From contig JAFKEU010000005.1 of the NCBI GenBank assembly GCA_017308475.1, positions 496,001 through 560,000 of the forward strand: 64,000 bases of DNA, read 5' to 3'. This document shows, in pieces, positions 47,484 to 55,079 of the stretch. Origin of the DNA: Alphaproteobacteria bacterium (GTDB taxonomy: Bacteria; Pseudomonadota; Alphaproteobacteria; Micropepsales; Micropepsaceae). Position 1 is the first letter of the stretch, and the number at the start of each line of letters is the position of its first letter. Under the pieces are notes generated by a model. It ran no database searches. It had not been told where the DNA came from and saw nothing but the letters and a program-made list of their open reading frames with translations. Position numbers and translations under genes: made by a program.

Positions 47484-48817
47484 GGCAGCACGGCTGGGAC
47501 CTGTCGGTGATCGGCGCGCTGGCGGCGGCGGGGCTTCTGTTGGGCGTGGGCATCGCCATGGCCGTGTATGAGGAGCAGGTCTACAGCGGCCAGCAGGTCA
47601 AGAGTGTGCGCGAGCAGGCCCAGATCCTGGCGGCCAGCGTCAGCGCCGCGGTGGTGTTCGACGACCGCAAGGCGGCGCAGGAATATGTCAATGCGGTGGC
47701 GGTCAATCCCGAGACCGAGGCCGCCGGCGTCTATGACAGGCAGGGCCGGCTTCTGGCCGGCTTCGCCCGCGGCGGCACGCGGCTTCCCGCCCAGGTGCGG
47801 CGCGCCGCAACCACCTATGGCGGCGACCATGTCGACGTTGCCGAGGAGGTGCGCCAGGCCGGCACAAGGGTGGGCATGGTGCTCTTGCGCGCGGTCTCCG
47901 AGCCGGTGCAGCGCCGCTATGCGCGCTATGCCGGGCTGGTGCTTCTGGTCACCATGGGCGCGCTGGTGATCGCGGTGCTGAGCTTCTCGCAGGCGGCGCT
48001 GGCGCGGCGCGCCCGCCAGCTTTCCGAAATGAACGAGCGCCTGCAGGCGGAAATGGCCGAGCGTCAGCGCACCGAAGAGGCGCTGCGCCAGAGCCAGAAG
48101 ATGGAGGCGGTCGGCCAGCTTTCCGGCGGCATCGCCCATGACTTCAACAACCTGATCATGATCGTGAAAGGAAATCTGCGGCTGCTGCGCCGGCGGCTTG
48201 GGGCGGAACTGGGGCCGCAGGGCGGCAGTTACATCGTCAATGCCGAGGAGGCACTGGACCGTGCCGCCCACCTGACCCAGCGGATCCTGGCCTTCTCGCG
48301 CCGCCAGCCGCTGACGCCGCAGCGCGTATCGCTGAGCCATCTGGTGGAGGGGATGGGGGAACTGCTCCGCCACTCGGTGGGCGAGAAGGTTGAGATCGTC
48401 ACCCGGCTGAACGCCCAGTGGCCGGTCCTGTGCGACGTCAACCAGATGGAGAATGTGATCCTGAACCTGGCGATCAACGCCCGCGACGCCATGCCTGAAG
48501 GAGGACGGCTGACCATCGAGACGTCCGACATGACCCTGTCGTCCGCCCCGCCGGAGATGGAGGAGTTCAAGCCCGGCGCGTATGTGGCGCTGACGATGCG
48601 CGACACCGGCCATGGCATGCCGGAGGACGTGCGCCGTCGTGCCGTCGACCCCTTCTTCACCACCAAGCCGCAGGGCAAGGGCACCGGGCTTGGGCTTTCC
48701 ATGACATTCGGCTATGTGCGTCAATCGGGGGGCTATCTGGTGATTCAGAGCGCGCCGGGTGAGGGCACAGCCATGACCATTCTGATGCCGCGCGATATCG
48801 GGGGAGAGATCGCATGA
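47480..48817 (+). CDS. Sensor histidine kinase with CHASE8-type periplasmic sensor
   Basis: The 445-residue kinase has two membrane helices (about 12-32 and 150-175). They enclose a sensor region resembling CHASE8 ([30 protein letters not shown]). A coiled coil ([16 protein letters not shown]) leads to the HisKA box [10 protein letters not shown] (phospho-His) and an HATPase domain: N box [15 protein letters not shown]1 [11 protein letters not shown]2 [10 protein letters not shown]. The kinase overlaps both YfiR and the receiver gene. YfiR plus CHASE8 plus a TonB receptor suggests control by a ligand seen at the outer membrane. Confidence 0.93.
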   Translation: MRQHGWDLSVIGALAAAGLLLGVGIAMAVYEEQVYSGQQVKSVREQAQILAASVSAAVVFDDRKAAQEYVNAVAVNPETEAAGVYDRQGRLLAGFARGGTRLPAQVRRAATTYGGDHVDVAEEVRQAGTRVGMVLLRAVSEPVQRRYARYAGLVLLVTMGALVIAVLSFSQAALARRARQLSEMNERLQAEMAERQRTEEALRQSQKMEAVGQLSGGIAHDFNNLIMIVKGNLRLLRRRLGAELGPQGGSYIVNAEEALDRAAHLTQRILAFSRRQPLTPQRVSLSHLVEGMGELLRHSVGEKVEIVTRLNAQWPVLCDVNQMENVILNLAINARDAMPEGGRLTIETSDMTLSSAPPEMEEFKPGAYVALTMRDTGHGMPEDVRRRAVDPFFTTKPQGKGTGLGLSMTFGYVRQSGGYLVIQSAPGEGTAMTILMPRDIGGEIA

Positions 48818-49188
48818 ATCCGCAAGCTGGGCCGGTGCCCATCCTGGTGGCCGAGGACGAGGCCATGCTGCGCACCATTGCGGTGGAAATGCTGGAGGAG
48901 GCGGGCTTCCTTGTGTTCGAGGCCGCCGACGGAGTCGAAGCGCTGGAACTGCTGAAGGCCAATCCGCAGATACGCCTTCTTGTGTCGGACGTGAAGATGC
49001 CGCGCATGGACGGCTATGCGCTGGTCGAGGCCGGTTATGCCCTGCGACCCGGGCTGAAGGTGCTGCTGATGACCGGCTATGCCCAGGAGCCGCCGCAGAG
49101 GCTGACGCAGGAACACAACATCCAGATCCTGTACAAGCCGTTCAACCTGGAGAAGCTGTGCGCGCTGGCTGCGGAGCTGGCGGCCTAG
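48814..49188 (+). CDS. Stand-alone response regulator receiver protein
   Basis: The 124-residue protein is a single receiver domain: acidic pocket VAEDEAM, phospho-Asp in LLVSDVKMPRMDGY, MTGYAQEP and the late Lys in ILYKPFNLEKL. It has no output domain, so it must act by protein contact or as part of a phosphorelay with the kinase it overlaps by four bases. Confidence 0.93.
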   Translation: MNPQAGPVPILVAEDEAMLRTIAVEMLEEAGFLVFEAADGVEALELLKANPQIRLLVSDVKMPRMDGYALVEAGYALRPGLKVLLMTGYAQEPPQRLTQEHNIQILYKPFNLEKLCALAAELAA

Positions 49189-49252
49189 AGCGTTTTTTCG
49201 CAACTGCGACGATCAAAGCCGTGAAGCGTTTCCGCGACCCGGCGAAAGCGCC

Positions 49253-49510
49253 CTAGCGACTGGCCTTCCTGCGGCCGGTTTTCCTGCCGGACTTCTTCCT
49301 GGTAGTTTTCTTCTTGCCGGTCTTTTTCTTGCTGGTCGTTTTCTTGGGGACCTTCTTGCCTTCGCGGCGCGCTTCCGACAGGCCGATGGCGATCGCCTGT
49401 TTGCGGCTTTTCACCTTCCGGCCCGAGCCGCTCTTCAGCGTGCCCTTCTTGCGCTCCTCCATCGCCTTCTTGACCTTGCGCTGCGCGCCCTTGGAATATT
49501 TTCCGGCCAT
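49253..49510 (-). CDS. Small lysine-rich DUF6496-like protein
   Basis: The 85-residue protein starts MAGKYSKGAQRKVKKAMEE, continues with GRKVKSRKQAIAIGLSEAR, and ends in a tail made of KKTTSKKKTGKKK-type repeats. It is extremely basic. The KGTLKSGSGRKVKSRKQAIAIGLSEAR core is a known small conserved domain of proteobacterial proteins without assigned function; the tail resembles that of histone H1 and would bind nucleic acid. The ATG at 49510 is chosen for its conserved start; a GTG nine bases earlier is possible. Confidence 0.8.
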   Translation of the reverse strand: MAGKYSKGAQRKVKKAMEERKKGTLKSGSGRKVKSRKQAIAIGLSEARREGKKVPKKTTSKKKTGKKKTTRKKSGRKTGRRKASR

Positions 49511-49692
49511 GTCCTCCACGCCTGTTGGAACCCTTGGCGGTAACAGGCGAAATTAAAATCGGTTCCGGCTGGAACGGCCATCGTGCTGCGGTGTTGCCTC
49601 CTTGCCGTTGCGGCGCCAATGCGTGGCGCGCATGACGCGCGTCAAGACAGCAACAAGAAGCGGCGCCTGGCACGGCACAGGAGGTCCAGACC

Positions 49693-50277
49693 ATGATGAT
49701 CACCCTTTCGCGCCTTTACCCCGATGCGGCCCGGGCGCGCGCAGTCATCGACGAACTGAAGGCCAGCGGTCTTCCCGAAGACGATATCGGCGTGATCTCG
49801 GCCACCCGCAGGGACAGCCGGCCGATGGCCAATGCCGGGATGCACAATGCCGGCGACGAAATCGACCGCGACCGCGACGGGCGCGACGATCGCGGGGCGG
49901 CCGCCGGCAAGGGGGCGGCGGTCGGCGCTGCCGCCGGGCTTGTGGCGGGGCTGAGCGCCTTCGTGCTGCCGGGCATCGGCACCGTGGCCGCGGCCGGATG
50001 GCTGACGGCGGCTCTGACGGGCGCAGTGGCGGGCGGCGCGGCGGGCGGCATTGTCGGCGCCCTGGTGGAATCGGGCCTGGATGAGAACGACGCCGCCGAA
50101 TATGCCGATGGCATAAGGCGGGGCGGCACGCTGGTCACCATCCGCGTGATGGGCCAGGACCGCGACCATTACGAAGACATCCTTTCGTTCACCGACGGGC
50201 GAGGGCCGGGCGGCTATGATTCGTCGGGCATGCCGGTGCAGCTGCACGACATCGGCCAGGGCGTCCGGCGCAGCTGA
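49693..50277 (+). CDS. General stress-type protein with glycine-zipper segment
   Basis: The 194-residue protein begins ITLSRLYPDAARARAVIDEL and continues GLPEDDIGVISA, a heavy-metal-like/GsiB-type ferredoxin-fold start. It has an acidic RDRDGRDDR spacer and a Gly/Ala-rich hydrophobic hairpin (GKGAAVGAAAGLVAGLSAF, AAALTGAVAGGAAGGIVGAL). The end TLVTIRVMGQDRDHYEDIL repeats the fold. This is the layout of the general stress protein 17M / low-temperature-induced family, probably membrane-associated. It lies between two small basic genes. Confidence 0.78.
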   Translation: MMITLSRLYPDAARARAVIDELKASGLPEDDIGVISATRRDSRPMANAGMHNAGDEIDRDRDGRDDRGAAAGKGAAVGAAAGLVAGLSAFVLPGIGTVAAAGWLTAALTGAVAGGAAGGIVGALVESGLDENDAAEYADGIRRGGTLVTIRVMGQDRDHYEDILSFTDGRGPGGYDSSGMPVQLHDIGQGVRRS

Positions 50278-50278
50278 C

Positions 50279-50620
50279 ATGCCCGCGCGGACAGCCGGCA
50301 AGACCAGGAAGAAGGCCAATAAGACCCGGGGCGGCCGAAAGACAGAGCCCGGCAGGAAATGGTCGGGGCGGGTGACGCGCGAAAGCGACGCGCTGGACCT
50401 GACGAAAGGCGTCTTCACCTGGAAGGACCCGCGGCGGATCGCCCGTTCGCTCAAGCGGTCGGCTGAGGCCAGCCACCGGCGCAAGTCCAGCCCCTACGCT
50501 TCCGCCATGTCGATGCTGACCTTCTATATCAACCGCGGGGGCAAGGATCTGCCGGCGCGGCAGAAGAAGGTTTTGGAACGGGCCAAGGACGAACTGCGCG
50601 CCCTGTTCGACAAGAATTAG
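50279..50620 (+). CDS. DUF3175 domain protein
   Basis: The 113-residue protein has a Lys/Arg-rich start (about 1-27) and the DUF3175 core RKWSGRVTRESDALDLTKGVF, SLKRSAEASHRRKSSPYASAMSM and LTFYINRGGK. Its function is unknown; many members occur near stress or desiccation genes. The ATG follows the stress-protein stop by one base, so the two are cotranscribed. Confidence 0.85.
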   Translation: MPARTAGKTRKKANKTRGGRKTEPGRKWSGRVTRESDALDLTKGVFTWKDPRRIARSLKRSAEASHRRKSSPYASAMSMLTFYINRGGKDLPARQKKVLERAKDELRALFDKN

Positions 50621-50642
50621 CCGCTTCTGTAGAAGACCCGCC

Positions 50643-51566
50643 ATGACCAAGGCGGCTTTCATCGCGGGCGACTGGGGCACCAGCCGTCTCAGGCTTTACC
50701 TGTGCGGCGCGGACGGCACGGTGCTGGACCGGCGCGAGGGCGCGGGCGCTTCCGTGCCCGACTGCGCCGGGCGCTTTGCCGCCGCGGTGGCGGAATGGGA
50801 CTTGGCCTATGAAGATCGGGTCCACGGCAAGCTGCCCGCGGTGCTGGGCGGCATGGTGGGATCGACCATCGGCTGGAAGGAAGTGCCCTATCTTGAGTGC
50901 CCGGCCCGGCCCGAAGCGATCGCGGGCGCGGCGCTGAAGTTCGAGGCGGGGGGGCGGGCCATCGCCATCGCGCCAGGCCTGAAATGCACCAACCCGGCGG
51001 GCGCGCCGGACGTGATGCGGGGCGAGGAAGTGCAGATCCTGGGCGCGCTGCGTCTTGATCCTGCCCTGGCCAAAGGGCGGCACCTGCTGTGCATGCCCGG
51101 CACGCATGTCAAGTGGGTGGTGATGGAAGACGGCGCGGTGATGCGATTCCAGACTGCGCTGTCGGGCGAACTGTTCGAGCTTCTGGCGCGCCATTCGGTG
51201 CTGGCGCGCGACGGCGGCGCGGTCGATGCGGAAAGCGACGCCTTCGCGCTGGGGCTGAAGACGGCGCGGGACAATGACAAGGCGGGGCTGTTGCATCTTC
51301 TGTTTTCCACCCGCAGCCGGGTGGTGACAGGGGTCATGGCCAAATCCGGTGCGGCGTCCTATCTGTCGGGGCTGATCGTGGGCGCGGACGTGGGCGCTGC
51401 GCTGAATCTGTTTTCGGCTTCGCGGGTGCCGCTGGTCTGCTCGCCCCTGCTGGCGGCGCTTTATGCGAAGGCGCTGGACTTTTATAAGGTCGAGGCGCCA
51501 GTGATTGATGGCGATGCCGCTGCCCTGGCGGGCCTGGTGCAGATACACACGGAACTGAGCCGATGA
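50643..51566 (+). CDS. dgoK: 2-dehydro-3-deoxygalactonokinase
   Basis: DgoK phosphorylates 2-keto-3-deoxygalactonate in the De Ley-Doudoroff pathway. The 307 residues show the family start FIAGDWGTSRLRLYL (phosphate binding), AVLGGMVGSTIGWKE, GVDVMRGEE-like APDVMRGEEVQILGAL and LCMPGTHVKWV. It overlaps the aldolase gene by four bases. The pair is followed by an opposing gene for a dehydratase of the same pathway, which supports galactonate use. Confidence 0.95.
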   Translation: MTKAAFIAGDWGTSRLRLYLCGADGTVLDRREGAGASVPDCAGRFAAAVAEWDLAYEDRVHGKLPAVLGGMVGSTIGWKEVPYLECPARPEAIAGAALKFEAGGRAIAIAPGLKCTNPAGAPDVMRGEEVQILGALRLDPALAKGRHLLCMPGTHVKWVVMEDGAVMRFQTALSGELFELLARHSVLARDGGAVDAESDAFALGLKTARDNDKAGLLHLLFSTRSRVVTGVMAKSGAASYLSGLIVGADVGAALNLFSASRVPLVCSPLLAALYAKALDFYKVEAPVIDGDAAALAGLVQIHTELSR

Positions 51567-52186
51567 CTCCGGAAGAATTGCTGGCCGAACTGCCCATCGT
51601 CGCCATCCTGCGCGGGGTGACGCCCGACCGGGTGCTGGGCGTGGCCGGGGCGCTGTATGGCGCGGGGCTGCGCGCCATCGAGGTGCCGCTCAATTCTCCC
51701 GAGCCCTTCAAGAGCATCGAACTGCTGGCGCGCGAATTTGCCCGCCGCTGCCTGACCGGCGCGGGCACGGTGCTGACGGCGGCCGACGTGGACCGGGTGG
51801 CCGATGCAGGCGGCCGTTTGCTGGTGACGCCCAACACCGATCCGGCGGTGATTTCGCGCGGCGTGGCCAGGGCGATGACGGTGATGCCGGGCTTCTACAC
51901 CCCGTCGGAAGGTTTTGCCGCCATCGCGGCGGGGGCGACGACACTGAAGTTGTTTCCCGCTTCCACCGGCGGCATCGACCACCTGAAGGCGATGCTGGCG
52001 GTGATTCCGAAATCGGTGCCGGTCTATGCGGTGGGCGGGGTCGGCGCGGCCAACATGGGCGAATGGCGCAAGGCCGGCGCGGCGGGCTTCGGCCTGGGCA
52101 GCGAACTGTTCAAGCCGGACTATTCCGACGCCGACATCGCCGCACGCGCGGCCAGGTGCGTGGCAGCCTGGAAAGCCGCGAGCTGA
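51563..52186 (+). CDS. dgoA: 2-dehydro-3-deoxy-6-phosphogalactonate aldolase
   Basis: This class I aldolase cleaves KDPGal to pyruvate and glyceraldehyde-3-phosphate. In the 207 residues LPIVAILRGVTPD carries the substrate-binding Arg, GAGTVLTAADVDRVADAGG holds the catalytic Glu/Gly region, and TLKLFPAS contains the Schiff-base lysine. AVGGVGAANMGEW closes the site. The GAGTV and KLFPAS forms fit the KDPGal or KDPG aldolase group; the neighbouring dgoK decides for galactonate. Confidence 0.95.
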   Translation: MTPEELLAELPIVAILRGVTPDRVLGVAGALYGAGLRAIEVPLNSPEPFKSIELLAREFARRCLTGAGTVLTAADVDRVADAGGRLLVTPNTDPAVISRGVARAMTVMPGFYTPSEGFAAIAAGATTLKLFPASTGGIDHLKAMLAVIPKSVPVYAVGGVGAANMGEWRKAGAAGFGLGSELFKPDYSDADIAARAARCVAAWKAAS

Positions 52187-52246
52187 AGGCGCGTGCGAAG
52201 AGCACGTGAGCACGCGCGACGCCGCCAGTAGGCAAAAGGCCCGCGC

Positions 52247-53506
52247 CTACCAGTTTGTATAGCTCCCATCCGGTCGGTGATTGATCTGGATCGGGGCATA
52301 ATGCTCCGTCCAGTCGCCCACCTGCTGCAACTTGCTGGTGTCCAGCGTCACGCCCAGGCCCGGCCGCTCATTGGGCCACAGCTTGCCGTCATGGAAGTCG
52401 TAAGCCTGCGGCAGGTACGGCCAGGGGCGGCGGCCCGCGCCGGTCATTTCCATCAGTGCGATGACCGAGGTGGCGGTCAGGCAGTGCACCAGCGCGGTCT
52501 CGCCGATGGGGCCGGTGAAGTGCGGGATCAGGCCGCAATAATGCGTCTCGGCCAGCGCGGCGATCTTCATGTATTCGGTGATGCCGCCGACATTGGGCAC
52601 CGTGCAGCGGGCGAAGTCGATCAGGTTCTGTTCGATCAGCGGCGCGATTTCCCACTTCACGCCATAGATCTCGCCCACCGCGATCGGCACGCGCAGGCGC
52701 GGGCGCATCACCTTGTAGATATCGATATTCTCGCCGCGGATCAGGTCTTCGCAGAAGAAAGGCCGCAGGGGTTCGATTGCCGTGGCCAGGGTGATGGCGT
52801 CTTCCGGGTCCATGGTGCCGTGGAAGTCGATGGCCCAGGCGCCGTCCTTGCCCACGCCCTTGCGGATCAGCTCGCACTCCGCGATGGTTTTTTCCACCGC
52901 GCGGAAGCGGTCGAACTCAACCGATTCAGCCACGCCGGTGCGGAAAGCGCGGAAGCCCGCCTGGATACAGGCACGCGCCGCGTCCTCGATCGTGCCGCCC
53001 GGCGGGGTGGGATAGCCGGTGGCATAGCATTCGACATGGTCGCGGCTCTTGCCGCCCAGAAGCTGCCACACCGGCACGCCCAGCGCCTTGCCCTTCAGGT
53101 CCCACAGCGCGACATCGAGCGCGCCCAGCGAGTGCGTCTTTTCGCGGCCGGCCGGATAGAAATAGCCGCGCTCCATCACCTGCCACAGATGTTCGATGCG
53201 GAAGGGGTCTTCGCCGATCAGAAGCCCGGCGCACTGTTCCATGGTGGAGGGCTCGCCGCCCTCGCCGATGCCGATCAGCCCGCTTTCGGTCTCGATGGTG
53301 ACGATGTTGGTGGACTGGTTGAAGGTCGGCTGGTGCACATTGGGGCGGCCCGCCGCATCCGTCGGGGTCTTGTAGTAGCGGATGCGCTTGACCTTGTCCT
53401 TGGGCAGGCCCAGCGCGAAAGCATCCGGCGGTGTCCAAAGGGCGGCGCCCGCCGCGCCCAGCAATCCGGCCGCACCCGCGTTTGCCATGAATTTGCGGCG
53501 ATCCAT
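52247..53506 (-). CDS. dgoD: D-galactonate dehydratase-like enolase-superfamily enzyme with Tat signal
   Basis: The 419-residue protein starts with a twin-arginine leader (MDRRKFMANAGAAGLLG, Ala-rich region, cut near AFA). Family landmarks follow: TIETESGLIGIGEGGEP, LDVALWDLKGKALGVPVWQLLG, then the metal ligands in AIDFHG (Asp), FFCEDL (Glu) and AVGEIYG (Glu), and the catalytic His in LIPHFTG. These match DgoD (DFHG, FIEEP, AAGE, APHC) and indicate dehydration of a sugar acid such as galactonate to 2-keto-3-deoxygalactonate. The export signal is unusual. ATG 53506 is preceded by AGGGGGA. It is convergent with dgoA. Confidence 0.9.
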   Translation of the reverse strand: MDRRKFMANAGAAGLLGAAGAALWTPPDAFALGLPKDKVKRIRYYKTPTDAAGRPNVHQPTFNQSTNIVTIETESGLIGIGEGGEPSTMEQCAGLLIGEDPFRIEHLWQVMERGYFYPAGREKTHSLGALDVALWDLKGKALGVPVWQLLGGKSRDHVECYATGYPTPPGGTIEDAARACIQAGFRAFRTGVAESVEFDRFRAVEKTIAECELIRKGVGKDGAWAIDFHGTMDPEDAITLATAIEPLRPFFCEDLIRGENIDIYKVMRPRLRVPIAVGEIYGVKWEIAPLIEQNLIDFARCTVPNVGGITEYMKIAALAETHYCGLIPHFTGPIGETALVHCLTATSVIALMEMTGAGRRPWPYLPQAYDFHDGKLWPNERPGLGVTLDTSKLQQVGDWTEHYAPIQINHRPDGSYTNW

Positions 53507-53550
53507 ATCGTCCCCCTTGAATGAAATTCGTGTTGTTCGGGCCCGTCCCA

Positions 53551-54408
53551 TCACGTGAGATTGCAGACCCAGCCCTTGTTCGCGTCGCAATACCACAGGA
53601 CGCCGTCGTGGATGTCCAGCCCATGGACCGACGGATCGTTCGCCTTGTCGAGCACGATCCTGCCGACGATGCCGCCATCGGACATGCGCAGCCTGTAGAT
53701 CTCGGCCTCGTCCGAGCCGACGCACCAGATGTGATCGCCGTCCAGCGCGATGCCGTGGGTGCGCACGGTGGGCGCCTGGATCGAACGGGCGACGGTACCT
53801 TCCTCGGCATTCATCAGGAACAGTTTGCCGCTGGCGGGCACCGCCATCCAGTATTTGTCCTTCCCTGCCCATTTGACGCCATGGCCGCCCGATTCCAGCG
53901 GCAGGTCGCCGGGCTTGCGCTCGCGCCTGGTGTAAGCGCCGTAAATTCCCCAGCCGGGCGTTTCCCATTTCTTCAGCGTGGCGCCGGTCTTCGGATCGAC
54001 CTTGAGGGTGGAAGGCTTGCCCGTCAGCACCTTTGTGGACGTCAGAAACCAGGCGCCGTCGCCATAGGTGATGCCGCTGCCATGGATGCATTCGGTCTGG
54101 ACGCCGGCCAGAACCTGTCCATTCGCCGGATCGATGGTGAAGACCTTGTTGGGGTCCTTCTGGTCCAGCACCCACAATTTGCCGTCCGGCGAAAATTGCA
54201 GGTCGTTGGGCTCCATCACCTGGGGACGCAGGTTGAAAAGGCGATTCACCTTTTTGGGAACGACCGGGGCGTTCCGTCGCGCGGCGATGGTCGCGGCGGG
54301 AATGACGGGATCGGCGGCGATGGCAACGCGCGTGAAGGCGGGCAGGGCCATGCCGGCGCCTGCAACCGCCATGACGCCCATCATCGCGCGGCGCGAACAG
54401 TCCTGCAT
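53551..54408 (-). CDS. Exported beta-propeller protein, SMP-30/gluconolactonase-like
   Basis: The 285-residue protein has a Tat-like leader (CSRRAMMGVMAVAGAG) and repeated propeller blades: DLQFSPDGKLWVLDQK, VFTIDPANGQVLA, TLKVDPKTGATLKKWETPG and GLDIHDGVLWYCDANKGWVC. These fit the six-bladed SMP-30/lactonase or NHL families. Next to the galactonate genes, a galactonolactonase is the obvious candidate, but catalytic residues cannot be placed from this sequence alone. It lies 44 bases upstream of the dehydratase and reads in the same direction, so the two are probably cotranscribed. Confidence 0.75.
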   Translation of the reverse strand: MQDCSRRAMMGVMAVAGAGMALPAFTRVAIAADPVIPAATIAARRNAPVVPKKVNRLFNLRPQVMEPNDLQFSPDGKLWVLDQKDPNKVFTIDPANGQVLAGVQTECIHGSGITYGDGAWFLTSTKVLTGKPSTLKVDPKTGATLKKWETPGWGIYGAYTRRERKPGDLPLESGGHGVKWAGKDKYWMAVPASGKLFLMNAEEGTVARSIQAPTVRTHGIALDGDHIWCVGSDEAEIYRLRMSDGGIVGRIVLDKANDPSVHGLDIHDGVLWYCDANKGWVCNLT

Positions 54409-54501
54409 GGCGCTTTCCCCGTTCCGGTTGTTGTTGCAGCAAGGTTAGACGGGATCGCACGGCAGGGCAAAGCTGCCGCGATGCAGCATCGGCCGAACGT
54501 T

Positions 54502-54714
54502 ATGAAATTGTCATTGCGCGGATGGCGTCCTAGACTTGCGTGCGTGCGGTGCGCGAAAGCGCGACGTGCGCACAAGAACAAGGGACGGCGCAAGACCGCC
54601 AATCGGGGTAGAGGAAAGAACGCCACATCAAAGGCTTGGCGAAATTCCATCGGCGAGAAGCCGAGACCGCGTAGCGGAAAAATCCGCCCGCGCCCGAGGG
54701 GAATAAAGACATAA
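54502..54714 (+). other. Short highly basic open frame of unknown status
   Basis: An ATG-started frame of 70 codons encodes MKLSLRGWRPRLACVRC, then a run of Lys/Arg/Asn-rich sequence (KNKGRRKTANRGRGKN) ending RPRPRGIKT. About a third of the residues are basic. No ribosome-binding site is evident, and the composition could arise from GC-rich non-coding DNA. What makes it worth recording is its position, 26 bases before a plus-strand terminator-like hairpin that no recognised gene uses. It may be a small protein, part of a small RNA, or nothing. Confidence 0.25.
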
Positions 54715-54740
54715 GGCGGGGCCAACCCGCCGGCATCGGT

Positions 54741-54771
54741 GCCGCCTTCCGCCGGAGGGCGGCATTTTTTT
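54741..54771 (+). terminator. Terminator-like hairpin with no upstream gene
   Basis: GCCGCCTTCC and GGAGGGCGGC form a stem with one mismatch around a GCC loop, followed by ATTTTTTT (54764-54771). It has the form of an intrinsic terminator for plus-strand transcription. The nearest recognised plus-strand gene upstream (dgoA) is over 2.5 kb away behind two opposing genes. Confidence 0.65.
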
Positions 54772-55079
54772 CGCTCCCTGTCGCAAAATCGCCGCGGCGG
54801 ATTTCGCAGGGTGCAATGACGCAGTGCAGCGACAGGGCTTCGTGCTTTTTTTTCGCGGAAGGCTGCCTTAAGGTCCGGCGCGAGTTGTGCGGCATTCCTT
54901 TGGGGATGCTCCCATGCATCCGAAAAGAAAGCCCCGGAAAAGGGGTCCGCGCTCGGTGTCAGGGGAGGGAAGGCAGATTCGGCATAATTGGGTCGGGGTC
55001 GATGCGCGAAAGACCGGGGAACGGGTTTCGCGATGGGCCGTCCGTTACGGCGGTCTTTAGCTATGGGAGTTCTGGGAAG

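Larger units (their letters stand above)
54409..55079. other. 671-bp structured intergenic region between divergent genes
   Basis: The region separates the propeller gene (minus) from the amidohydrolase gene (plus) and is far longer than other gaps here. It holds an imperfect GC hairpin near 54538-54575 (GTGCGTGCGG ... CGTGCGCAC) and a short, very basic open frame (54502-54714). A terminator-like hairpin with T7 follows at 54741-54771. A nested inverted-repeat block at 54776-54837 (outer arms CCCTGTCGC/GCGACAGGG) is followed by T8 at 54846-54853. No recognisable gene fills it. Confidence 0.6.

Noticed and set aside
49189..49252. Terminator or repeat after the receiver gene (GCGTTTTTTCGC)
   Set aside because: A T6 run is present, but the stem before it is too short for an intrinsic terminator.
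53507..54460. Upstream extension of the dgoD frame to 737 codons
   Set aside because: The added part is the shifted frame of the propeller gene; the Tat leader at 53506 with a good ribosome-binding site marks the true start.
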